Shown in pieces: positions 16,651 through 28,400 of a stretch of 64,000 nucleotides of DNA. The notes under the pieces were generated by a model. The model did not search any database. It had not been told where the DNA came from and saw only the letters and a list, made by a program, of their open reading frames with translations. Source of the DNA: Verrucomicrobiaceae bacterium. Its GTDB lineage: Bacteria; Verrucomicrobiota; Verrucomicrobiia; Verrucomicrobiales; Verrucomicrobiaceae. The stretch lies in assembly GCA_027486585.1 (NCBI GenBank), contig JAIXOU010000106.1, forward strand, positions 1-64,000. The letters are read 5' to 3'. Every line of letters starts with the position of its first letter. Position 1 is the first letter of the stretch. A program made the position numbers and the translations under genes.

Positions 16651-18129
16651 TTAAGCGAGGACCTTGGGGACGTGACGGTCTGAGTAATTCATGAGGTCTT
16701 CCTCCTGAATGCCGTCTTTACCGTGATCATCATGATGAGGATTTGATTGTGGCAAGACACCTTTCACTTCCCCAATCGCAATGACCGGAAGGAAGCGCAG
16801 GAACAACAGGAACAACATCATGAAGAATCCGAAGGTGCCGAGGAAGGTCACTTTATCAACCCAAGTAGCCTCATAGGTGCGCCATGAACCTGGCACCAAG
16901 AGACGTTCCAATGTGGTGCCGATAATCACATAACGCTCGAACCACATCCCTGCATTGACGCACATGCAGACAAACATAACAACCCAGAGATTGTGACGGA
17001 AAGGACGATACCAGAATAACTGTGGAGCAAAGACATTGAAACCAAACATGAAATAATAAGCCCATACCGACGGACCATAGAGACCACGCAATTGGAAGGT
17101 CTGAAGTTCGTATTTATTGGCGCTGTAATAGGCCATGAAGAACTCCATACAGTAGGCGTAACCAACGATCGTTCCTGTCAGCAGAATGATCTTAGCCATG
17201 TTGTCGATGTGCTTCGGCGTGATCAAATCACCAAGACCATAGATCTTACTGACGGGAATCATGAGGGTAAGCACCATAGCGAAACCACCAAAGATAGCAC
17301 CAGCCACGAAGTAAGGAGGGAAGATGGTCGTATGCCAGCCTGGAACAACCGAGGTGGCAAAGTCAAAAGAAACCACCGAATGCACCGAAAGAACGAGAGG
17401 TGTAGAAAGAGCGGCCAAGAGCATGTAAGCTGTCTCATAGTGGCTCCAGTGACGGTTGGCACCACGCCAGCCAAGAGAGAAGATGCCGTACATCGTTTTG
17501 CGCAGGCCTGGCTTGCAGCGATCACGCAGAGTCGCTAGGTCTGGAACAAGACCGAGAAACCAGAAGACTGCGGAAACCGAGAAATAAGTGGAAACCGCGA
17601 AGACGTCCCAGAGAAGAGGCGACTTAAAGTTTTGCCAAATTGCGTTGGCATTTGGAATCGGAGCCAAGAACCAAACCATCCAGACACGACCGACGTGAAA
17701 GGCAGGAAAGAGACCGGCGCACATCACGGCAAAAATTGTCATGGCCTCAGCGGCCCGGTTCACAGAAGTGCGCCATTTTTGACGTGTCAGGAACAAGATG
17801 GCGGAAATCAAAGTGCCAGCGTGACCAATACCGATCCAGAACACAAAGTTCGTGATGTCCCAGGCCCAAGCAACCGGCTGCTTTTGACCCCAAACACCGA
17901 CTCCAGTACTGATCAGGTAAGCAAAACAGAACACCATGACACCTGTCAAAATGACAGACGGCACCATGAGTATCCACCAAAGGAGCGGTTGCTTGTTTTC
18001 AACGATGCCGCAAACGCGGTTCGTGATCCATGAGTAGGAACGATTGTTCAGTACAAGTGGCTCACGATCCAAGATGCGTGGAGCACCGGTGTGAGTGTCT
18101 GAATGAGGAGCGATGGTCGTGGCTTCCAT
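16651..18129 (-). CDS. actC: alternative complex III subunit ActC (NrfD/PsrC-type quinol oxidase membrane subunit)
   Basis: A 492-residue polytopic protein with about ten membrane helices, of the NrfD/PsrC family. Conserved features are [20 protein letters not shown] at the start of the membrane part and helices such as [19 protein letters not shown]. It is the quinol-binding membrane core of alternative complex III. It is 9 bp after actB and ahead of actD. Both ends are cytoplasmic and polar, with a His/Asp-rich tail. Confidence 0.93.
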   Translation of the reverse strand: MEATTIAPHSDTHTGAPRILDREPLVLNNRSYSWITNRVCGIVENKQPLLWWILMVPSVILTGVMVFCFAYLISTGVGVWGQKQPVAWAWDITNFVFWIGIGHAGTLISAILFLTRQKWRTSVNRAAEAMTIFAVMCAGLFPAFHVGRVWMVWFLAPIPNANAIWQNFKSPLLWDVFAVSTYFSVSAVFWFLGLVPDLATLRDRCKPGLRKTMYGIFSLGWRGANRHWSHYETAYMLLAALSTPLVLSVHSVVSFDFATSVVPGWHTTIFPPYFVAGAIFGGFAMVLTLMIPVSKIYGLGDLITPKHIDNMAKIILLTGTIVGYAYCMEFFMAYYSANKYELQTFQLRGLYGPSVWAYYFMFGFNVFAPQLFWYRPFRHNLWVVMFVCMCVNAGMWFERYVIIGTTLERLLVPGSWRTYEATWVDKVTFLGTFGFFMMLFLLFLRFLPVIAIGEVKGVLPQSNPHHDDHGKDGIQEEDLMNYSDRHVPKVLA

Positions 18130-18138
18130 GAGTCCGGC

Positions 18139-21100
18139 TTAGATTTGGTGAGCACTCCAGGCAGCGATCTTCTCAGCGCCAGGCATAGCAGAATTAGGGT
18201 TGCGCAAACGGGCTAGATAGCTCGTGCGGGGGCGTGTGCCGATGTATTTGAGGAGTTCGTAGTTGCGAGGAGAAGCCTTGGCCTTGACCACACTGCTGTT
18301 TGGGTCTGCGATGTCACCAAACACAATGGCCTCAGCTGGGCAGGCCTGCTGACAGGCAGTTTTGATACTGTCCGTTGGGGCACGGAAATCTTTGGAATCG
18401 CGCTGCTTCTGCTTCTGAAGAATCTTTCCAGCTTCGAGACGCTGCACGCAGTAAGTGCACTTCTCAATGACACCACGCATTCGCACGGTGACGTTCGGAT
18501 TCTTTTGAAGTCTGAGGGATTCACGGACACCTGTTTTCTCAGGGGTGGAAAGAGGCCCAAGATATAGCTCATCAAGCGGACGCTTGTTGTAGTCGAACCA
18601 GTTAAAGCGCCGTGCGGTATAAGGGCAGTTGTTGGCGCAATAGCGGGTGCCGATGCAACGATTGTAGGCCATGGCATTGAGACCTTCATTCGTGTGAACG
18701 GTGGCATTGACAGGGCAGACGGTCTCACAAGGGGCCGACTCACATTGCTGGCAGGCAACTGGCTGCTGGACCATTTCAGCATTTTCGAGCTGTTCGGCGG
18801 TGGCACTGATGTCCACGTCATCCGATTTGGCTTTACCTTCACCCCATTCATTGGTGGCGAAGTAGCGATCCATGCGAATCCATTGCATCAAGCGGCCTTT
18901 GACAACCTGATCTTTACCGACAATCGGAATGTTATTTTCGCTCTGGCATGCAATGACACAGGCGGTACAACCCATGCACTTGCTAAGGTCGATGGACATA
19001 CCCCATTGATGAAGCTTCTCGTAATTGAAGCCAGCAGGGTTTGTTTTTTCGTCATATTTGCCGACCTGCCCTTTGTAAAGGGAGATGTTGTCCGGGATGT
19101 GACTGTCCATCCCTGTTTTCACGACGAAGTCTGGAGTCTTGGCAAAAGTCTCAAGAGTAGCTTCACGGTAAAGCGCACGGCCTTCCATGGTGTTTTGATC
19201 CTGAGTGATCGCTAATTGGTAAGTGCCAGAGAGCACTTCAATCGTTGCGCCGGAAAGCACAAACTCTGTAGCGCTTTTACGCAGCTTGTAGGCATCAAAA
19301 CCACGACCTTTATTATCGTCACCGGATCCAACAAAGCCGAGGCCAGGTTGACCATAGCCAAGAGGAATGGTGATGGAATTTGAAACGTGCCCAGGAGCCT
19401 CAATGGCCGGCAGGACCAGTTCTGCATCATTGACCTTCACTTTGACAAGTTGACCGATCTTCAAGCCAAGACGGCGAAAAGTCACGCTGCCAATCCATGC
19501 GGCATTGTCCCAAGTAAGTTTGGTGATTGGATCAGGAGCTTCCTGAAGCCAAGCATTGTTGGTGAAGCGACCGTCAAACACCCCGGCATCGGGTGTCAGC
19601 ACGACTTCCAATGAGGTATCAGTCAAAGGAGCAGCAGCTTTGGCTTTGCCTACAATCGCGGCCACAGCGGCCGCATTGATGACTCCAGTTGCTTTGAGAT
19701 AGCTGGAGCCTTTCAGGAAACCGTCGCGAACGGTGAAGTTCCACTTCACTTCATCCAAACCGCCAGCGACTACAGCAAATGTGTCACGCACTGCTTGGTA
19801 AGCAGGATCTTCCGGCGCAGGTGCAGCGGCATCTGCCTTGACAGCTTCAGCGGGTCCCAATTTCTTGCGGCCTAGTAGCGCCAGAAGCACTTCATTTTCG
19901 CTGGCTCCATTGTAGAGCGGCTGAATCATCGGTTGAACGACGGAGTAGCAGCCATCAGCCGCACGCACGTCACCCCAAGATTCTAGATAGTTAGCGGCAG
20001 GAATGTGCAGCATAGCCGCTTTTGCGGTCGTGTTTGGAAGCATTCCGAGATGCACGACCTTGACGCCTTTACTCTTGATGGCTGCCGCAACGCTGGCAGG
20101 AGCATCATAAAGCAGACTTGAACCCGTCAGAGAGACAAGAGTCTTGACTGATCCAGAGGACAGAGCTGTCTCTAACTCAGCGGAAGAACCGAGAGCAGCT
20201 TCAGCGCCATCCTGGAGAAGTTCCACGGTCGTGCCGTAAGCACCGAGAGCATTATTAATCGCAGCAACCAAGGCGTGAACTTCAGCACCATAGCGCGAGC
20301 CAGCAAGGACGACTGACTTACCTTTATGATCAACAAGATCGCGAACGGCAGGAGCCAACCATTCCTTCAATGTGGCAGGCGCAGCAGCAGCCAGAGCTTT
20401 GGCTTCTTTAATGTCCAACAAATCAGCGACCACAGCGACTGCGGATGCAATCAGGCTTGCGGCAAGCGGCTTGCGATGATCTGCCATACCGCCAGTAACC
20501 GTGTAACGATTTTCCAGGGAGTAGAGGCGGTTCATTTCACCACCTGGGGTATCGATCCCACGTTGATTGGTGAAGTGTTTGATTGCCTCTCCTGCGACTG
20601 GGTCGAGACCAAGAAAATCACAATCCAAGCTGAGGATTCTCAAAGCTTTACTGAAGCGAACAAACGTCTTCACACCAGCTCCCAAGACTTCTTTGTTGGC
20701 GCTTTGCTGGCCTTCATTACCAATCGCTTCGTAGCCAAAGAGCTTAGCCTGCGGATAAGCCGTCTTCACTTCGCCGAGAAGGCGGTGCAGCGTCGGAGAC
20801 GATGTGTTGCCGACGACAATAGCTAGCGATGCACCTGCGTCCTTCTTGGCATCAACTGAAATCGCTTCAATGGCTTTATTGGCATCTGCCCAAGCGGATT
20901 TTTTGCCGCCGACGAGAGGATGCTGAGAGCGCTCAGGATCATACAGATTAAGCACCGACGCCTGGGCAAAACTGTCCAAACCGCCTGCAAGAGGATGCAG
21001 TGGGTTGCCTGCCAAATGAGTGGGCCGACCTTCATGCGTCGTCACCACCATTGGCACAGCGCCTGTTGTCGTTGGCATTGCCGTTGCATAGAGCAGCGGT

Positions 21101-21378
21101 TTGCCAGGAATGATCCACTCCACGTGCTGTGTGTAGGGAAGAATATTCGTCAAAGGACGACGGCAGGCAGCGAGACCCATCATTGCCGTGGAGGCACCCA
21201 TGAGCTTCAGGAAATCACGACGCGAGCTTTCACGCTCCTCCTCGTTGAGGGTATCACCGGCGGGAAACTCCACGCCGAGTTTGTTGAGAAATTCTGAGCG
21301 ATTCTCAAATTCATCAGCGCTGCGCCAGTAGCGTTTGCCGGTTTGGGTTTCCTCAGGGTGCTGCCAAATGCGTTTCAT
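18139..21378 (-). CDS. actB: alternative complex III subunit ActB (molybdopterin-like domain plus iron-sulfur domain)
   Basis: A 1,079-residue subunit. The N-terminal part has a Tat-type motif SRRDFLK (residues 52-58) and a possible lipobox ending at Cys72. A molybdopterin-oxidoreductase-like region follows (about 80-730) that in this family is thought to lack the cofactor. The C-terminal region has four Cys clusters for iron-sulfur centres: CMGCTACVIAC, CQQCESAPCETVCP, CIGTRYCANNCP and CTYC...CQQACP. It passes electrons from quinol toward ActA and ActE. Spacing of 24 bp from actA supports one transcript. The fused length is typical of ActB. Confidence 0.95.
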   Translation of the reverse strand: MKRIWQHPEETQTGKRYWRSADEFENRSEFLNKLGVEFPAGDTLNEEERESSRRDFLKLMGASTAMMGLAACRRPLTNILPYTQHVEWIIPGKPLLYATAMPTTTGAVPMVVTTHEGRPTHLAGNPLHPLAGGLDSFAQASVLNLYDPERSQHPLVGGKKSAWADANKAIEAISVDAKKDAGASLAIVVGNTSSPTLHRLLGEVKTAYPQAKLFGYEAIGNEGQQSANKEVLGAGVKTFVRFSKALRILSLDCDFLGLDPVAGEAIKHFTNQRGIDTPGGEMNRLYSLENRYTVTGGMADHRKPLAASLIASAVAVVADLLDIKEAKALAAAAPATLKEWLAPAVRDLVDHKGKSVVLAGSRYGAEVHALVAAINNALGAYGTTVELLQDGAEAALGSSAELETALSSGSVKTLVSLTGSSLLYDAPASVAAAIKSKGVKVVHLGMLPNTTAKAAMLHIPAANYLESWGDVRAADGCYSVVQPMIQPLYNGASENEVLLALLGRKKLGPAEAVKADAAAPAPEDPAYQAVRDTFAVVAGGLDEVKWNFTVRDGFLKGSSYLKATGVINAAAVAAIVGKAKAAAPLTDTSLEVVLTPDAGVFDGRFTNNAWLQEAPDPITKLTWDNAAWIGSVTFRRLGLKIGQLVKVKVNDAELVLPAIEAPGHVSNSITIPLGYGQPGLGFVGSGDDNKGRGFDAYKLRKSATEFVLSGATIEVLSGTYQLAITQDQNTMEGRALYREATLETFAKTPDFVVKTGMDSHIPDNISLYKGQVGKYDEKTNPAGFNYEKLHQWGMSIDLSKCMGCTACVIACQSENNIPIVGKDQVVKGRLMQWIRMDRYFATNEWGEGKAKSDDVDISATAEQLENAEMVQQPVACQQCESAPCETVCPVNATVHTNEGLNAMAYNRCIGTRYCANNCPYTARRFNWFDYNKRPLDELYLGPLSTPEKTGVRESLRLQKNPNVTVRMRGVIEKCTYCVQRLEAGKILQKQKQRDSKDFRAPTDSIKTACQQACPAEAIVFGDIADPNSSVVKAKASPRNYELLKYIGTRPRTSYLARLRNPNSAMPGAEKIAAWSAHQI

Positions 21379-21402
21379 GTCAGATAAAAAAGGGCTCAGG
21401 TT

Positions 21403-22206
21403 TTAGCGATGGCAGGCTGTGCAGGAGTCAGGCGGCTGCACCTGCCAGTGTTTCTTGAGCTGTGTACCCACTTCAAGTTGGGTCACTTTCTTGCCAAATG
21501 TTGTGTCAGCGAGTGAAAGAAGATCTTCGAGACCCTTCGCAGTTTTGCCTTCAGCGATGACACTTGCGATATCATCAGCTTTCACCCCTTTACCAAGCAG
21601 ACTTTGGTAAAAAGCACTGCGGTCGAGCTGTTCCGGCTTGTAATTCAGATTGGTCACCTGATCCAACGGGCGCAGGTTCTTTTCTGGATTACGATGGCAA
21701 TCAAGGCACCAACCCATGGATTGTGGTTCGGCGTGCTTCACCACTTCCATCTCATTGATCTGACCATGGCAATTTTGGCAGGAGATACCACGGTTTAAAT
21801 GCGCGCTATGGTTGAAATACACATAGTCAGGCGCTTTGTGGACCTTGACCCACTCAATCGGCTTACCTGTCTCATTGGCCTTAATCACCTTCTCCAGTTT
21901 TGGGCTGGCAGATTTGATATTGCCTTTGCCTGGGCCATGGCAATTGAAGCAGGTTTGATTGGTCGGCACGTTGGCGTGGCTAGAACTCTCGACAAAAGAG
22001 TGGCAGTAGCGGCAGTCGAGACCGAGCTGACCAGCGTGCACTTTGTGAGAGAATGGCACAGGCTGAGTTGGCTCATAGCCAACCCGTGTGTATTTAGGCG
22101 TGAAATAATACGGCACCGCCAAGCTGGCGCCGAAAACGATGAACCCAGCCGCAACGGCTAGCTTCAAAGGCAGCCAATTGGTCCAGCGCGGAAAGAAGTT
22201 ACCCAT
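21403..22206 (-). CDS. actA: alternative complex III multiheme cytochrome ActA
   Basis: A 267-residue protein with one N-terminal membrane anchor (about residues 13-31, LAVAAGFIVFGASLAVPYYF) and five CxxCH haem-binding motifs (CRYCH, CFNCH, CQNCH, CLDCH, CTACH), in line with the pentahaem ActA of alternative complex III. It is the first gene of the operon. A perfect CRP-type palindrome lies 18-39 bases upstream of its start. It faces the periplasm and takes electrons from ActB. Confidence 0.95.
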   Translation of the reverse strand: MGNFFPRWTNWLPLKLAVAAGFIVFGASLAVPYYFTPKYTRVGYEPTQPVPFSHKVHAGQLGLDCRYCHSFVESSSHANVPTNQTCFNCHGPGKGNIKSASPKLEKVIKANETGKPIEWVKVHKAPDYVYFNHSAHLNRGISCQNCHGQINEMEVVKHAEPQSMGWCLDCHRNPEKNLRPLDQVTNLNYKPEQLDRSAFYQSLLGKGVKADDIASVIAEGKTAKGLEDLLSLADTTFGKKVTQLEVGTQLKKHWQVQPPDSCTACHR

Positions 22207-22223
22207 AATGTGTCAGTTTCAGG

Positions 22224-22245
22224 GCTTGTGAAATTTTTCACAAGC
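22224..22245 (-). promoter_or_regulatory. CRP/FNR-type palindrome upstream of actA
   Basis: A perfect 10-bp inverted repeat (22224-22233 with 22236-22245) whose core is TGTGA-N6-TCACA, the CRP consensus half-sites. It ends 17 bases before the actA ATG, so it could repress or sit in the leader rather than activate at a normal -41.5 position. As RNA it would also form a hairpin with only a 2-base loop. Confidence 0.55.
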
Positions 22246-22358
22246 AGGCTCCAGAATAGAATTCGATCCGCTTTTTGCAAGGCTGGAAATCAAAAAGTCG
22301 TTCTTTTTTATTCTCTCCTTGTTTTGCGTGATTCTTATCTAGCCGCTGTCCCCAAAAG

Positions 22359-22401
22359 AAAAAACCACTCGCCGTATCTGCGCGATACAAACGAGTGGTT
22401 T
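22359..22401 (-). terminator. terminator of the giant protein gene
   Basis: On the minus strand a 10-bp stem (22392-22401 with 22362-22371), with a small inner stem (GTATC/GATAC), is followed by TTTTTT. It ends the 13-kb gene whose stop is at 22430. Confidence 0.75.
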
Positions 22402-22429
22402 AATCAAAACCGCAGTTTCAGCGAATCGA

Positions 22430-25400
22430 TCAAGGAGTCGGCTCAAGAACAACCTGACCGCTGAGAACGGTGGAAGTCTTGATGGTCTGACCAGGCTGTG
22501 GAAGCTGAGGCACCAGAACGAAACCTGCAGCTTTCCATTCTATGACGGAGGTGTTAGGGTCCTTAACTCTTGCCATGACCCCTTGGTAAGTCAGGTTGCG
22601 AACCAGTTCTTTCCTTGAATTCAGAATATCGACTTTACCATTGAAGGATCCAGCCGGCTTAGCAGGAAGCACAAAAGTCAAATTATTTGGGTTATTCGAA
22701 GGAAGGACAATCAATTGCGTAGTCTTGACCGGCGGCGCTGGATTGGTAATCGAGAGAACAGACATATCTAACTCGCTCGTCAACAACCCGCCTTCGGAGA
22801 ATTCTAGGCGTGCATTAATGGCTTTGTTGGCATTATTCACTAATCCACGGACGACTGCGCCATTTTCAACAGGCAGGTATCTACCACCCAGGACATCCAT
22901 GGTGATCGGAGAGAAGCCTTCATGATACAATAGGGACCTCACAGGTGAGGGAGCTGCGGCTTTATTCCAAGTCACCGTTCCATTAATGTAGCTATTCGGT
23001 GCAATGTCTGGAACAAGGGATGGAACCCCGTGCAAGGTGCCCAAGATCGGCGTAAAGGACGCAAAGACCGGCATTTTACCATCAGCCCCCAGAATCGTCG
23101 CCAGAGTAAAGGCATTTCCGTCAGCCGTGCGGCCAACTCCCGTAATCTTGCCATCCTTAGCCAGAGCCATGGTCGCAAAACCATTGCCCTGAGGTATTCT
23201 CAAGACACCCACTTGAGGATCACGAAGATCGAAGAGCATCGTGTAGTCACCGGGATTTGGAGGGTTATCGGCCGCCGAATAGCCCAAGCGCACACCTGTG
23301 CATGAGGCAGTTAACGGCACCGTTTGCAGATCCGTCAGATCAGCGGTCATTTCGCCAGCTGATGTCACGGTGAACTTTAACCTCAAGTTGGACTGCCCAG
23401 CCTTACGTTTAAACTCCGCCGTTCCTTCGACGTATGGCACGGTGTTGCCGACAATGATTGGAGCCACAGAGCCACTAGCGCTGGCACTCAGCCCACTGAG
23501 ATTCAGTTTGAGTGTATAAGCGCCTGCTGGCGTGATCGCCAAATCCACTCGACCACCCATATTCATCGTAGCAGGAGCACGATCAATGAGTCCAACGTAG
23601 GTTCCCTGCACTCCTGTGGGCAAGCCAAGGATCGTTATCCGTATACCCGTTCTGGTCACCGAGTTGGTGACAGCAGAAGGTTTACCTAAAGTATCAACGG
23701 TGTTGTAAACATTCGATGCTGTAATACTGACGTTTTGAGGGGCCGCCACAACGGTCGGCCTGCCGCTAATGAGCCCAGTCTTTGCATTGATCGTCAAACC
23801 TTTAGGTAGATTAGTTGCCGCATATTTGGTGGGCAAGGTGCGCAAATCAGACCCTACAACGACTTGGTAACTATAAGGAACTCCGACAACGCCTGTGGGT
23901 AGGCTGAAAGGAGACGCCCCTGGGATAGTTGGCGGAGCGTTAGGAACAGACAACTCCTGAAGGAATGCATCCAGAGACAAAGATGATTGGCCAGCTTTAA
24001 AGACTCGGCAAATATAACCTCTGCTATCCTCGGGCCGAACATTTTTGATCGTCATCGCTGGACTCTGTGTGCCAATAATCGACGGCCCTTCAGCAATCAC
24101 TCTTGTCTCAGGTTCGTCACTGTAACGCCATCTGTAACTGATCTTGGCTCCTAGCGGTGCTGCCGCAACAACACTCATGACCACATCACCCTTTTCAACC
24201 ACTCGAAGCTGCGGTTTTGAATCAAGCACGAAGATTTCGGCAATGGTCGATGTCGTCGATCCTGCATCATTTGAGACAAAGCAGGTGTACCTTGCTGCCG
24301 ATGCCAAGGTGGCTATGAACTTGTAGGTGGAGCTTGTCGCATTTGGAATGTTGTTATTGTTACTCTTCCATTGATACTTCAGCTTGAGTGGATCACCTGC
24401 GCTTGTGACTTTTAATTCCACCGGCTGACCTAAACGTACGAATTGTGAAACAGGCTGGTTCAGGGAATCAATACGAGGCAGAATATCATCATCTTGAATC
24501 GTCAAATCGAACGTTGATTGCGCCCCTAATGTCGTCGATCCTGATGGTACACCTAAAGTAAGTGTCAGCAGCTCATCCGACTCGCTCAATGAATCATTCA
24601 CCAAGGGAACCCGTATCCAAAAAGTTGTTTGACCAGGCGGGAAGCTGATAACGGAAGGTAAAGTGCCGTAATCATCATTGACCTCAGCTACTCCCGAGAT
24701 GGTAAGGGGACCGGGTAGTGTGGGAATGACTGGCACAGTCACCAACTCCGAGGACGGAGCTGATAGCTCAACCGCCACGAAATAGGAACCATTTCCTTCA
24801 TTTGTCGTATCATTAGCCAAGCCGAACCCAACACTGATGGCTGGTGGACTACCTGTTGTTTCAAAAACCATAATTTTACCGTATGTCCTGATACCATTCT
24901 CCACAGCAAAAGCTCGGAATGCATATTTAGTTCCCGACTGAAGTGCAGAGATGCTTTCCGTTATCGGGACAAGGCCTTCCTGATCGGAACTACCACCGCT
25001 AATCTCGATCAAATCCGCAAGCCTGCCTAACGGCCAATAATTAAAACCAAAACTTGCACCTGCTTTTCTGACAGTGATTTCAGCGTTAATATCAGCCGAC
25101 GTGTTTGTAACACTCGTAGCAGCAAGAGTTTGCACGGAAACAGTATCCAGCGCATCTAACAACCATAGGTCATTGAAGGCATTTGCAGCATTTGCGCCCC
25201 CCAAGAGCCAGAGATCGCCGGAGCTGTCGGTGAAGGCTGCCGAACCACGACGTGACCCAGGTGTGTTTGAAGGTGCCCCAACAAGAATCGACCCATAAAC
25301 TCCTGCGGTAGTCGGGCTCTTCAGTAGCGTCCATGATTTGCTGGTTAAATCAAAGCGCCACAAATCATTGACCAAGCCGGACCTAGTTTGTCCACCAAAC

Positions 25401-28400
25401 ATCCAAACTTCCTGATTGCCAGTGATCCAAGTCATCGAACCAGCTCTGCCGCTGGGTACATTGGAAGGATTCGTCACACCCAGCAATCCAGAAACAGTAG
25501 GCGCGCCGAGAGCTGGAGAGCCCTTGATCCATGACCAACGATTGGATTCTGGGTAATAAACCCAAAGATCATTGAGAAGTCCGACTGTCTTTGGTGCTGC
25601 ACCTAGGCCATTGCCGCCATAAAGGTAAAGCAAACCGTCATGGTCAACCCAACCAGAGGCAAAACTACGAGCTCCAGGATTAGCGACGCTGGAAATGCCT
25701 CCCAGTTCACCATAAACTCCCACGGCATTCAAACCGCTTTCTCCACTGACCCATGTCCAGGTATTCTCAGCCGGAATATACTTCCACAAATCGTTTAGCG
25801 GACCGGACACTGTGCCTGTTCCAGGTTGGCCTAGACCACCAAACAACCAAAGCGTATTTTCGCCATCCACCCAGGCTGTGGCACCCTGCCTTGCACCGGG
25901 TGTACTTGTGCTTGAGGAAGCTCCCTTGACACCATAGGTGCCATTCACATTCACGATGGAAGAGCCCTTCCACCATGTCCATTCAAGTGAATTTGGATCA
26001 AAGGACCAGAGGTCATTGAGTGCACCAGCTTTAGCACTTGTCTCATCAAAACCGTTGCCTCCGAACATCCAAAGCGTGCCATCCTGATCCAGCCAAGAAA
26101 CAGCTCCACTTCGCGCCCCAGGTTGATTGGTATCTTCACTTAATCCCTGTGCGCCATAGTTAGCTTTGGCATTCATACCATTGCTTCCTGAAACCCAGGT
26201 CCAAAGCCCAGTCATTGGATCGCGTTTCCACAAGTCATTCAAAAGACCGGCGACTTTGCCTTCAGCAAAGCCTTGACCACCAAAGATCCACAATGTGCCA
26301 TTAGGTTCAGCCCAGGAAACAAAATCACCGCGAGCACCTGGCATGTTTGCAGAATTTGCGGCACGGCGTGTACCATAAATACCTGACTGCTTGGCGATGT
26401 TTGGCCCCTGGGACCAAACCCAGTTCGGTGGACGCTTGGTGATGGTGATCGTCACAGCGGCCGGATTGGAAAACAGCGTGCCATTCGTCACCTGATACTC
26501 AAAACGATCCACACCGACAAAACCGGCTTTCGGGTTGTAGGTAAAGGTGCCATCTGGTTTCATCAGCAGTACACCATTTTTAACGTTCGCTGTGGCCACG
26601 ACACTGTAGGTCAAAGGTAGCGTGCTATTTGGATCCGTCGCTGGAAGCGGCGTCGATACCACGACCACGTCATCCTCGACACCACTGAACTCGTCTGAGT
26701 TAGCTTCCGGACCACCCACCACGATCGTCACAGTTGCAGGTGCTGAGGTTGTCATACCTTCCGTGACCGTGAAGGTAAATGTCGCAAGACCCACATAATC
26801 TGTCTCTGGCACAAACGTGAACGATCCAGTGTCCACATCAAAAGCACTGATCGTTCCATGCAATGGATTCGGATCCGTAACTTTTGTGAATCCAGCCGTC
26901 GAGTTGAACCTCGAAGCCAAAACTTGTCCATCCACGTCAACATTCTTCGGCGTGAAGACATTCGTCGCCAAAGCTGTGGGTGTAGCCGCCGTGACATTCA
27001 GCGTAATGACTCCAGGAGCGCTCGTCTGCCCACCGGCAACGACGCGGAACTCGAAGGTGTCCGTCCCGTAGAAACCCACATTCGGTGTGTAGCTAAAGAC
27101 TCCAGTGTTAGCGTTAAGAGCAACGCTGCCGGAATCAGGCTGCTTCGAAAGAAGGAAGACCGTGATGCTATCCCCTTCCTCGTCGGTGCCGACCAGGGTT
27201 CCGCTTAGCGTAGGACTTGTAAGCGTGGCGCTCGTGGCGACAGGCGCATCATTCACTGGGGTAATCGACACCGTTACAGCCGCAGCTGTGGAAGTGGCAG
27301 CGCCATCTGTTGCCGTGTATTGAAAAGAGTCCGTTCCAGAGAGGCTGGCATTCGTAGCAGTGTAAAAGAAGTTAGGACTTGTACCTGTTATCGTTCCATT
27401 CGTCGGGCCTGTCGATATGGTGTAGGTGATGGGTTCCTTATCGGCATCTGTACCTTTGAATGGAATGAGCATGGGCACATTCTCGACCACTTTCATGGCA
27501 ACCGCAGCCACCACAGGTAGGCTGTTGAATGAAGTGAAGGCCTGGGTGGCACCAACCACCGAACCATTGGTACTCTCAACCACCAATCTAAACGTATATG
27601 CCGTGTGAGGTGGCAATGCAGCTGCCACAAAAGTCATGGCTCTTGGCGGAGCATTAGCAGGAATAGTCACTTTGGGACTTCTCAGGCTCATCTCCGCCGT
27701 AGTACCGTATTCGAACCAGGCCGTAGCAGGTGCCGTGCCTGCACTTGCCAATCCATTCAAGGTAGCTTTGCCCAATACAATGAGCGTCGCAGGATTGGTT
27801 TGTGCTTTTGGTACGCCTGCCAGAGCTGATCCTAACGTCGTAAAGGTCAAAGTCCCACCTGGCGTTCTGCCCTGGCTATTCTCTGCCACTAAGCGATAGT
27901 GAATGAGTGTTGCAGCAGGCAATCCGCCAACCGGCACTGAGACGGTATTCAGTGAGTATGAGTTCGACAGCCGTGTTGGGGGTGTTTGATTTCCAAACGC
28001 AAGAGAAGTCCCCCATTCAATCCAGTAAGTCGTGGGTAAACCACCTGCCTGAACGGTCCCACCCAAAGTAGCATGAACATCACTAATCATCGCCGGCGGG
28101 GCGGAAGTGACGACCACTGGAGCGAGTCCAAACGAGGCCGTCTCAGTGGACGGGCCGGCGTCAAAGCTAGCCTTAATCTGCGCAGGCAGCATGGCACCGC
28201 CGTGGATTCTGACCGTATTGATGAATCCGCTGAAAGCCTCAGTGAAATCACGCAGCCCAGCTTCTGAACGATTAGCCCCAAGGAGCACCTGGTCATCCCA
28301 TTGATTCACACCAGCAACTGGCGTAACTGATCCAGACGGCACACCATTGATGTAAAGGGTTCGTGTTCCAGCAGACACAACCACGGCAAAGTGTGTCCAA

